Below are positions 44,858 through 51,890 of a stretch of DNA of 64,000 nucleotides, piece by piece. A program made the position numbers and the translations under genes. The first letter of the stretch is position 1. Each line of letters starts with the position of its first letter. The DNA comes from Mesoflavibacter profundi (GTDB taxonomy: Bacteria > Bacteroidota > Bacteroidia > Flavobacteriales > Flavobacteriaceae). Where the stretch lies: positions 2,647,501-2,711,500 of the forward strand of contig NZ_CP061703.1 of NCBI RefSeq assembly GCF_014764305.1, written 5' to 3'. The notes beneath the pieces are model-generated. The model was given only the letters and a program-made list of their open reading frames with translations. It did not search any database and was not told the DNA's origin.

Positions 44858-45160
44858 CTAATATTTCCAATCTATAGATAAATCCTTCCATTCTTTATTT
44901 TCTTTTTCGATTAAATCTATTTTCCATTGTCTATTCCAGTTTTTCAATTGTTTTTCTCTTTTTAATGCATCATTTACATACTGAAAATCTTCAAAATACA
45001 TTAATTTGTTTACGTTGTATTTTGCAGTAAATCCAGAAACTAATTTATTTTTATGTTCAAACATTCTTCTTTCTAAATCATTAGTAACACCAATATACAA
45101 TGTTCCATTTTTCTTACTTGAAAGTAAATAAACATAATAATTATAGTAGTTTCCTTTCAA
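44858..45160 (-). CDS. Single-domain GIY-YIG endonuclease
   Basis: A 100-residue stand-alone GIY-YIG nuclease (UvrC N-terminal-like fold). Key residues: YYVYLLSS...TLYIGVTNDLERRMFEH gives the GIY...YIG pair and the conserved Arg; the catalytic Glu is in REKQLKNW near residue 70. The protein ends EWKDLSIDWKY, a usual end for this group. No ATG exists in frame after the stop at 45176; the only conventional start is TTG at 45160, four bases after the thrB stop, which suggests coupling to thrB translation. It splits thrB from thrC and its 3' end touches a pair of REP-like hairpins. Biological role unknown. Confidence 0.88.
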   Translation of the reverse strand: MKGNYYNYYVYLLSSKKNGTLYIGVTNDLERRMFEHKNKLVSGFTAKYNVNKLMYFEDFQYVNDALKREKQLKNWNRQWKIDLIEKENKEWKDLSIDWKY

Positions 45161-45164
45161 TGAT

Positions 45165-46085
45165 CTATAAAATTTTTATGCCTTCAGTATTAATTTTACA
45201 TACGTAAGTATTAAATTCTATATCTGTTTTACTGTACACGTTTTGTATAGCTTTTTCAACGTCTTTTGCTGTTTTTTCGCCTTTACTTAAAGTGAAAATA
45301 GAAGGACCAGAACCAGAAATACCAGTTCCTAATCCACCAGCGTTTATTGCAGCATTTTTTACGTCATCAAAATAGGGAATAAGCTTACTTCTAAAAGGTT
45401 CTACAATGTTATCTTTTAAAGAATGGCTTAATAAATTATAATCGTTAGTGTGTAATGCATGTACCAAACTACCAACATTTGCCCATTGCGATATGGCATG
45501 TTGTAATTCTACTTTTTTAGGTAAAATGGCTCTAGCTTCAGCAGTTTTCACTTCGATTTGAGGATGAATTATTGTTGCAAATAAATCTGCTGGTGTTGGT
45601 AATGACAGTACTTCCAATGGTTGCGTACTTTTTACCAAAGTAAAGCCACCAAAAAGTGCAGGAGCAATGTTATCTGCATGCTCACAACCACTTGCAACAG
45701 CTTCACCTTTCATTGCAAATTCGGTTAATTGAGTAACATTGTAAGGATTGCCTAATAATTGGTTGATAGCAAAAACAACTCCAGATGCACTAGCAGAACT
45801 ACTACCAATACCACTTCCGGGTTTTATATTTTTATAAATTTCAATCTCAAAACCATAATCTGGTTTTGCATCTTGATATATTGCTAAAGCAGCAACGCCA
45901 GCCACATTTTTTTCGATATCAAAAGGAAGATTTGCACCTTCAATTTTTGTGATTTTCAATCCTTTTTCTTTAGTCTTTTTTATAATCATTTTGTCACCAA
46001 TATGATCTAAACAAAATCCAAGGACATCAAAACCACAAGACACATTTGCAACAGTTGCTGGAGAAAAAATAGAAATTTGTTCCAT
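45165..46085 (-). CDS. thrB: Homoserine kinase
   Basis: GHMP-family kinase that phosphorylates homoserine. The 306-residue protein has the N-terminal FSPATVANVSCGFDVLGFCLD, the ATP-binding loop PGSGIGSSSASASG (~90-103) and the C-terminal GTGISGSGPSIFTLS. It is 3 bp downstream of thrA and clearly co-transcribed. Length and motifs are normal, so the adjacent GIY-YIG insertion has not visibly damaged its 3' end. Confidence 0.97.
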   Translation of the reverse strand: MEQISIFSPATVANVSCGFDVLGFCLDHIGDKMIIKKTKEKGLKITKIEGANLPFDIEKNVAGVAALAIYQDAKPDYGFEIEIYKNIKPGSGIGSSSASASGVVFAINQLLGNPYNVTQLTEFAMKGEAVASGCEHADNIAPALFGGFTLVKSTQPLEVLSLPTPADLFATIIHPQIEVKTAEARAILPKKVELQHAISQWANVGSLVHALHTNDYNLLSHSLKDNIVEPFRSKLIPYFDDVKNAAINAGGLGTGISGSGPSIFTLSKGEKTAKDVEKAIQNVYSKTDIEFNTYVCKINTEGIKIL

Positions 46086-46088
46086 AGG

Positions 46089-48533
46089 TTATATGTTTCC
46101 TATTTTAATAATATCAGCAAATAATCCAGAAGCTGTTACATCTGCGCCAGCGCCAGCACCTTTTACAATTAAAGGTTGTTCTGGATAGCGTTGTGTGTGA
46201 AACATCACTATATTATCTTTTCCTTCTAGATTATAAAATGGATGTCCTTCAGGAATTTCTTGTAAGCCAACTTTTGCTTTTCCGTTTTTGTATTCGGCTA
46301 CATATTTTAGTTGGCAATTATTCGCTTTAGCAGACGCATATAACTTTTGAAAATGAGCTTCGTCTGCAATTAAAGTGTCATAAAAATCGTCTACCGAATT
46401 ACTCTCTAAGTTTTGTTTGGTTAAAAAGGATTTATTTTCGATATCCTCAATTTCCATTTTTATACCATTTTCTCTAGCTAAGATTAATATTTTTCTAGCG
46501 ACATCAATTCCGCTTAAATCAATACGCGGATCAGGTTCAGTATAACCTTCAAATTGCGCTTGTTTTACGGTGTCATGAAAATTTTTCTTATCGCTAAAAT
46601 TGTTAAACACAAAGTTTAAGCTACCAGACAAAACAGCTTGAATACTAATCACTTTGTCTCCAGACGCTACTAAGTTATTAAGTGTGTTAATTATTGGTAA
46701 TCCTGCACCAACGTTAGTTTCGTATAAAAAAGGCGCGTTATATTTTAAAGCTAAATCTTGTAGCTTTTTATAATTTGAAAATGTGCTAGAACAAGCAATT
46801 TTGCTACAAGCAACAACTGCAACGCTATGTCTTAGGTATTTTTCGTAGATGTTAGCCACGTCTTCATTTGCAGTAACGTCTACAAAAATGCTGTTTCTTA
46901 AATTAAGCTGTACTACTTTGTTGTAAAATCCTTCTATGCTTGATTTTTCTGCATGATGAAAAGTTGCAGCCCAATTTTTTAAATCAATACCATTTGGTTT
47001 AAACACCATTTTTCTAGAATTAGATAATCCTACAATTCTAACATCTAATTTTAGGTTTTTCTTTAAAAAACTGTGTTGCTGTTTAATCTGTTCGATTAGT
47101 TTTTCACCAACATTTCCAACACCAGTTATAAACACATTAAGTTGTTTGGTGTTGCTTTCAAAAAAGCGTTCGTGTAAAGCGTTTAATGCTTTTTTCACAT
47201 CCTTTTCTGATACAACTGCAGAAATATTTTTTTCTGAAGCACCTTGTGCAATAGCGCGAATATTTATATTGTTTTTACCTAGTGTACTAAACATTTTTCC
47301 GCTAATGCCTTGATGACTTTTCATGTTATCGCCAACTAAAGCAATAATCGATAAGTCTTTTTCTACAGCGATTGGATTAATTTTATGTAGTGAAATTTCA
47401 TAATCAAAAGTTGTATCAATAGCTTTTTTAGCGCGCTCGGCATCTGCGTTGTCAATTCCGAAGCAAATAGAATGCTCTGAAGAGGCTTGTGTGATAAAAA
47501 TTACATTTATTTTTTCGGTAGCTAAAACTTCAAATAAACGCTTGGAAAAACCAGGAATACCAATCATACCGCTACCTTCTAAAGTTAATAACGCAATATT
47601 GTTAATATTACTAATTCCTTTAACCGTATGTTTAGATTGCTGTTCTTGTTTAGTGATAATTGTGCCTTTTGCTTCGGGATCAAAAGTGTTTTTTATGTGA
47701 ATTGGTATGTCTAAATCTAAAACAGGTTGCACTGTTGGCGGATATAATACTTTGGCGCCAAAATGCGATAATTCCATAGCTTCTTGATACGATAAATTAT
47801 CAATAGGAAAGGCTTGTTTTACTAATTTTGGATTGGTTGTATACATACCACTTACATCTGTCCAAATTTCTAATTGGCTTACTTGTAAGGCTGCTGCAAT
47901 AATTGAAGCAGTAAAATCTGATCCGCCACGACCAAGCGTAGTTTGTTCTCCAGAACTAGATTTAGATACAAAACCAGGTAGAATAGTTATGGTTTGATCT
48001 GCGTTTACAAAATAGCTTTTTATGGCTTTATTGGTGACTTCAAAATTTACTTGTGCTCTTGTAAAATTATCATCTGTTGTAATTAGTTCTTGACTATTTT
48101 TTAAAGCTACATTGTAGCCTTTATTTTTCATAGTTTCGGCTATGATAGTAGAGGATAAGCATTCTCCAAAACTTACTAATTTATCTGAAGTTTTAGGCGA
48201 TAATTCGTTAATTAAAAAAATTCCGTTTAATAATTCTTTTAATTGCTGAAGACTATTTTCTAAAGTGGTAATAATCGCTTTTGAAGGTTGTGGTAATAGA
48301 GCACTTAAAGTATCAAAATGAATGGTTTTGATGGTATTAAATGCAGTCTCGTAACCTTTATCCTTATTTTTTGCTAATTGTCCAGCATTAAGCAATTTAT
48401 CTGTAATACCGCCAATTGCAGATACGACACAAATTACATTATCGTCTATAGATTTTTCGTCTAATATGGCAATTACTTTTTGTATGTTTTGACTAGAACC
48501 AACAGAAGTTCCTCCAAATTTTAAAACTTTCAT
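46089..48533 (-). CDS. thrA: Bifunctional aspartate kinase / homoserine dehydrogenase I
   Basis: An 814-residue fusion carrying the first and third steps of the aspartate-to-threonine route. Residues 1-~290 are the kinase (MKVLKFGGTSVGSSQNI, TLGRGGSDFTASI), ~310-455 two ACT regulatory domains (GISNINNIALLTLEG; ISIIALVGDNMK-like), and ~465-814 homoserine dehydrogenase (VFITGVGNVGEKLI, GLSNSRKMVF, EPDPRIDLSGIDVARK). ACT domains suggest feedback by threonine. A Thr/Ile-rich leader peptide and a near-consensus promoter lie upstream (48609-48706), pointing to attenuation as a second control level. Confidence 0.97.
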   Translation of the reverse strand: MKVLKFGGTSVGSSQNIQKVIAILDEKSIDDNVICVVSAIGGITDKLLNAGQLAKNKDKGYETAFNTIKTIHFDTLSALLPQPSKAIITTLENSLQQLKELLNGIFLINELSPKTSDKLVSFGECLSSTIIAETMKNKGYNVALKNSQELITTDDNFTRAQVNFEVTNKAIKSYFVNADQTITILPGFVSKSSSGEQTTLGRGGSDFTASIIAAALQVSQLEIWTDVSGMYTTNPKLVKQAFPIDNLSYQEAMELSHFGAKVLYPPTVQPVLDLDIPIHIKNTFDPEAKGTIITKQEQQSKHTVKGISNINNIALLTLEGSGMIGIPGFSKRLFEVLATEKINVIFITQASSEHSICFGIDNADAERAKKAIDTTFDYEISLHKINPIAVEKDLSIIALVGDNMKSHQGISGKMFSTLGKNNINIRAIAQGASEKNISAVVSEKDVKKALNALHERFFESNTKQLNVFITGVGNVGEKLIEQIKQQHSFLKKNLKLDVRIVGLSNSRKMVFKPNGIDLKNWAATFHHAEKSSIEGFYNKVVQLNLRNSIFVDVTANEDVANIYEKYLRHSVAVVACSKIACSSTFSNYKKLQDLALKYNAPFLYETNVGAGLPIINTLNNLVASGDKVISIQAVLSGSLNFVFNNFSDKKNFHDTVKQAQFEGYTEPDPRIDLSGIDVARKILILARENGIKMEIEDIENKSFLTKQNLESNSVDDFYDTLIADEAHFQKLYASAKANNCQLKYVAEYKNGKAKVGLQEIPEGHPFYNLEGKDNIVMFHTQRYPEQPLIVKGAGAGADVTASGLFADIIKIGNI

Positions 48534-48561
48534 TTATAATTTTTTATGTGAAATAGAAATT

Positions 48562-48592
48562 GTAGTTTTTAAAACTACCTTAAACGGAAGGT
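48562..48592 (-). promoter_or_regulatory. Candidate thr attenuator: alternative hairpins in the thrL-thrA leader
   Basis: In RNA sense the leader after thrL can form GTAGTTTT-A-AAAACTAC (48578-48562), followed by a moderately U-rich stretch, or ACCTT-N6-AAGGT (48592-48588 with 48581-48577). The two share bases 48577-48578 and so cannot both form fully. A further ACCC-GTTA-GGGT hairpin (48617-48606) spans the leader stop codon. The U-run is weak, so true termination is not certain. Confidence 0.45.
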
Positions 48593-48608
48593 GTAAAGAA
48601 GCATAACC

Positions 48609-48656
48609 CTAACGGGTAATAAAAATAGTAGTAATAATTGTGTTTGTTTTTATCAT
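48609..48656 (-). CDS. thrL: Threonine operon leader peptide
   Basis: A 15-codon ORF encoding MIKTNTIITTIFITR, with five Thr and five Ile residues, 75 bp upstream of thrA on the same strand. Thr and Ile are the regulatory amino acids of the E. coli thr attenuator, whose leader peptide is also Thr/Ile-rich. The ATG lies 19 bp after the -7 box of a near-consensus promoter, so it would be the first start codon on the transcript. It is followed by alternative hairpins. The composition, position and promoter spacing together make chance unlikely; translation is not directly shown. Confidence 0.82.
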   Translation of the reverse strand: MIKTNTIITTIFITR

Positions 48657-48675
48657 TTTTTGCATCTATACTTTT

Positions 48676-48706
48676 CAAAAGTATTACTTTTACCCTAATA
48701 ATCAAA
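48676..48706 (-). promoter_or_regulatory. thr operon promoter (Bacteroidota type) with overlapping palindrome
   Basis: TTTG (48706-48703), 19-bp spacer, TACTTTTG (48683-48676): a full match to the Bacteroidota TTTG-N19-TAnnTTTG pattern. The -7 box lies inside a 17-bp perfect palindrome with central G, ATACTTTTGAAAAGTAT (48684-48668), which could be an operator. Confidence 0.7.
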
Positions 48707-48822
48707 CCCATGCTTAATTTTTAGCAAATTGATAATATTAAGCTTAAATTTTATTAATTATTAAAGAATTTTGATTGCAATGATTTATTTGTAATTAAAA
48801 TGAAATAGAAACAAATCTTTAA

Positions 48823-50373
48823 ATGAAAATATTTTCTAAAGAACAGATCTATCAAGGTGATGCCTTAACCGCAAAAAAGCAAAATATTACGTCTACCGAA
48901 TTAATGGAACGTGCAGGAACACAAATATTTAATTGGATACATATGCGAATGCAAGGCGCACAAGTACCAATTCATGTGTTTTGTGGTATTGGTAATAATG
49001 GTGGCGATGGGTTAGTGGTAGCACGTCATTTAATCACACATGGTTACAATGTTAAAACCTATATAGTTAATTATAGTACAACACGATCTAAAGATTTTTT
49101 AAATAATTACGATCGCATAAAAAATACAACAAAAGATTGGCCAATTTTACTAAATGAAGACAGTGAATTACCTGCAATAGATGCTAGAGATATTATTGTA
49201 GACGCCGTTTTTGGAATAGGATTAAACAGACCAGTTGCTAGTTGGGTTGTTAATTTATTTAATCATTTTAGAGTCACAAAAGCATTTGTTCTATCAATAG
49301 ATATTCCATCGGGTTTAATGACAGATGCTGTTCCAACTAATGAAGAAGCAGTTGTCAATGCAGGATATACCTTAAGTTTTCAATCACCAAAACTTGTATT
49401 TTTCTTACCACAAACAGCAAAATTTACGGTGCAATGGGAAGTTTTAGACATTGGTATAGATCCAGAATTTTTATATACAACACCAACCGAAGTAGATTTA
49501 ATTGGTAAAAATGAAGTTTTGCCAATCTACAAACCGCGAGAAAAATTTAGCCATAAAGGTACATTTGGTCACGGATTAATTATTGGCGGAAGTTATGGTA
49601 AAATAGGAGCTGTAAATTTAGCTGGTCGTGGTGCTTTAGGTGTTGGCGCAGGAAAAGTAACCGCTTTTACACCAAAATGTGGATATATTCCTTTGCAATC
49701 TGCGTTTCCGGAATTGATGTTGATTACCGATAAAGACGAAGAAAAATTAACTAAAATAGAATTTGATGTAGATGTAAATGCTATAGCATTTGGTGTTGGA
49801 GCAGGAACAGATCAAAAAACAGTAAGCGCTTTTGAAGCGTTTTTAAAATCTAATACAAAACCTTTAGTTATAGATGCAGATGGATTAAATATTCTAGCAG
49901 AGCATAATAACTTATTAGAGTTTTTGCCTAAACGCCAAACCGTTTTAACGCCACATCCAAAAGAGTTAGAACGATTAATTGGAACTTGGAAAGACGATTT
50001 TGACAAGTTAGACAAAGCCAAAGCTTTTAGTAAAAAACACCAATGTATTATTGTAATTAAAGGTGCAAATACAATTACTGTTGCAGAGGATAAACTTTAT
50101 GTAAACGTAACAGGAAATCCAGGTTTAGCTACAGCAGGAACTGGAGATGTATTAACAGGAATGATTTTAGGATTACTAACTCAAGGTTATGATTTGTTAT
50201 CTGCTACTATTTTTGCAGTGTATTTACATGGTAAAGCAGCAGATTTGTTAGTTGAAGAATTAGGCTACCAAAGTTTTATTGCAACTCATGTAGTAGAAGG
50301 AATACCATTAGCGTATTTAGATTTATTCAAGCAACCAGAACAACCTCAAGTAGAGGAAGAAGAAGAAAATTAA
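48823..50373 (+). CDS. nnr: Bifunctional NAD(P)H-hydrate epimerase / ADP-dependent NAD(P)H-hydrate dehydratase
   Basis: A 516-residue repair enzyme that restores hydrated NADH/NADPH. The N-terminal epimerase (YjeF_N, ~1-220) shows ELMERAGTQIFNW, CGIGNNGGDGLVVARHL and VDAVFGIGLNRP. The C-terminal ribokinase-like dehydratase (~235-505) shows HKGTFGHGLIIGGSYGKIGA, VIDADGLNIL, LTPHPKELERL and TAGTGDVLTGMILGL. It is a fused form common in bacteria. Its TAA overlaps the stop codon of the convergent heme oxygenase gene by a shared TTAA. Confidence 0.95.
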   Translation: MKIFSKEQIYQGDALTAKKQNITSTELMERAGTQIFNWIHMRMQGAQVPIHVFCGIGNNGGDGLVVARHLITHGYNVKTYIVNYSTTRSKDFLNNYDRIKNTTKDWPILLNEDSELPAIDARDIIVDAVFGIGLNRPVASWVVNLFNHFRVTKAFVLSIDIPSGLMTDAVPTNEEAVVNAGYTLSFQSPKLVFFLPQTAKFTVQWEVLDIGIDPEFLYTTPTEVDLIGKNEVLPIYKPREKFSHKGTFGHGLIIGGSYGKIGAVNLAGRGALGVGAGKVTAFTPKCGYIPLQSAFPELMLITDKDEEKLTKIEFDVDVNAIAFGVGAGTDQKTVSAFEAFLKSNTKPLVIDADGLNILAEHNNLLEFLPKRQTVLTPHPKELERLIGTWKDDFDKLDKAKAFSKKHQCIIVIKGANTITVAEDKLYVNVTGNPGLATAGTGDVLTGMILGLLTQGYDLLSATIFAVYLHGKAADLLVEELGYQSFIATHVVEGIPLAYLDLFKQPEQPQVEEEEEN

Positions 50374-50906
50374 TCAACTACTTTATTTGTAAATACAGTA
50401 TTAAATAAATCGAAGGTTTTATTAGCGCCAGCAATAATATCTTCGGTTTGTTGTTTTGTAAACGATTGGTCTTGCATTTGCTTTTTAAAAGTAGACCAAC
50501 GATTAATTCTTGCTTTATCAGGTCTTGTGTAAAACGATTGAGGTTTTAAAGAATTTAGATTATGGCAATTACTTATTTCTTTGGCGATATAAGCGCTTCC
50601 TAATAAAGAACCTTCAATAACGTATTGCGCTCCTAAAGCTTGATGATTGTTATCTAATCGAAACTCTAAATTAGATGAAGTTGGCTTTTCTAAATCATTA
50701 AAAATCCAAGTTGCAATAGATTCTATTGGAAAGTAAGATGAAATTGCACTTTCTGTAGTATAGTATGCATTATAGTTATTTTGAAGTATGTCTTGATATT
50801 CTTTAACTGTAATGGAATGATCAAAAATCTTGCTAATTCCGCTATTAGCTTCTACTTCAAGATGTTTTTGCTTGGTTTGTTCTTTTAATTGTGTTAAAAT
50901 ATCCAT
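50370..50906 (-). CDS. bphO: Biliverdin-producing heme oxygenase
   Basis: A 178-residue HO-fold protein that opens heme to biliverdin, CO and iron. The proximal His is in QTKQKHLEVE (~residue 15), and the distal-helix signature is LGAQYVIEGSLLGSAYI (~92-108), corresponding to GAxYVxEGSxxG in phytochrome-linked heme oxygenases. It is the fourth gene of the phytochrome operon, 1 bp after the second response regulator, which supports a role in supplying chromophore to the bacteriophytochrome. Electron donor unknown. Confidence 0.9.
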   Translation of the reverse strand: MDILTQLKEQTKQKHLEVEANSGISKIFDHSITVKEYQDILQNNYNAYYTTESAISSYFPIESIATWIFNDLEKPTSSNLEFRLDNNHQALGAQYVIEGSLLGSAYIAKEISNCHNLNSLKPQSFYTRPDKARINRWSTFKKQMQDQSFTKQQTEDIIAGANKTFDLFNTVFTNKVVD

Positions 50907-50907
50907 A

Positions 50908-51471
50908 TTAACTTAGTAGAGATTTAATATTTTCAGAAATATTACCAATTAACTTTTCGTAATATGTGCTAACATTTTCGTCTGTTAAATCTAACTTAGC
51001 AGCATTTTTTAATGTAGCATGAATTTCTTCTAGCTTTTTTCTTTCAATACGTTTTTTCTCTAATCGTTTAAGTTCTTTGTCGTTTTTGTCTATTAAATGA
51101 TCAAAAATTGGTTCTAGCTTTTTGTATAGATTGTTAATGTCGTTTTTTAATAAAAAAGCAGCTGCACCATTTAGAATAGAATCGGCAGCAAGTTCTTCAT
51201 TATTTAAAGTTCCAGTAATGATTATAACTGGTGTTTTTGGATAAATTATATTTAAATCATTTATAACATCTAACGCATTAAACCCAACCAGTTGGTAATC
51301 TGAAATTACAAAATCCGGCACAAAGGTTTTTAATGCGTGTCTAAATTTAAGTAAATCGTCTACAAGTCTAATTTCTGTATCTTCTACACACTTATTAATT
51401 TGTCGTTGAATTAAAGACGCATCTGTGATAGAATCTTCTACCATTAAGATATTTATTTTTTTTGTAATCAT
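50908..51471 (-). CDS. Response regulator with C-terminal coiled coil, no DNA-binding domain
   Basis: A 187-residue protein. Residues ~5-125 are a receiver domain: acidic pocket MVEDS, phospho-acceptor Asp in FVISDYQLVG (~57), Thr in IIITGT and Lys in AAFLLKND. After it comes a charged helix (DKNDKELKRLEKKRIERKKLEE, Lys/Glu-rich, ~132-152) and a short helical tail instead of an output domain. It therefore acts by protein contact. It overlaps the first receiver gene by 4 bp and precedes the heme oxygenase gene by 1 bp. Confidence 0.88.
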   Translation of the reverse strand: MITKKINILMVEDSITDASLIQRQINKCVEDTEIRLVDDLLKFRHALKTFVPDFVISDYQLVGFNALDVINDLNIIYPKTPVIIITGTLNNEELAADSILNGAAAFLLKNDINNLYKKLEPIFDHLIDKNDKELKRLEKKRIERKKLEEIHATLKNAAKLDLTDENVSTYYEKLIGNISENIKSLLS

Positions 51472-51890
51472 GATAAGTTTATGTTAGTCCAATAGTCTAT
51501 TGTTGCTGTAAGTACCTTTTTTAAATCTTTATAATTCATAGGTTTTTGTACATAACTATTGATGTTATTGGAATAAGCGTTATTAATGTCGTTTTGATGC
51601 GTACTAGAGCTAAATATTATACTTGGTATTTTATTGTAATCGTTATTAATTTTAATTTCTAATAATAATTCTAAGCCATTTATTTTTGGCATATTGATAT
51701 CTAAGATAATTAGTTTTGGTCTATGTTTTAATATTTTTTTGTTTTTTATATGTTCTAGAGCAACTTCAGAGTCGTTTATTACAATTAAATTTAGGTTAGG
51801 ATAGGTTTGCGTAATTATACGTTTTATAAGTTGAATATCTTCGTCTCTATCTTCAATTAATATAATGTTATCCTTTAATTCTTTTTTCAT
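51468..51890 (-). CDS. Rcp1-like single-domain response regulator
   Basis: A 140-residue stand-alone receiver of the phytochrome-associated Rcp1 type. The ATG at 51890 is preferred to an in-frame TTG three codons earlier. It shows IILIEDRDEDIQLI (acidic pocket), IILDINMPKINGLELL (phospho-acceptor Asp), FSSSTHQNDINNAY (Thr/Ser switch) and NSYVQKPMNYKDL (Lys-Pro). It overlaps the phytochrome gene by 23 bp, so it is almost certainly the direct phosphotransfer partner of that kinase. No output domain. Confidence 0.9.
   Translation of the reverse strand: MKKELKDNIILIEDRDEDIQLIKRIITQTYPNLNLIVINDSEVALEHIKNKKILKHRPKLIILDINMPKINGLELLLEIKINNDYNKIPSIIFSSSTHQNDINNAYSNNINSYVQKPMNYKDLKKVLTATIDYWTNINLS

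Noticed and set aside
48580-48711. Alternative 43-codon ORF in another frame upstream of thrA, containing a Tyr-rich stretch (NYYYYFYYP)
   Set aside because: Its ATG lies upstream of the predicted transcription start, near the -33 box. The Tyr run is the frame-shifted reading of the Thr/Ile codons of thrL, and tyrosine has no known link to thr operon control.
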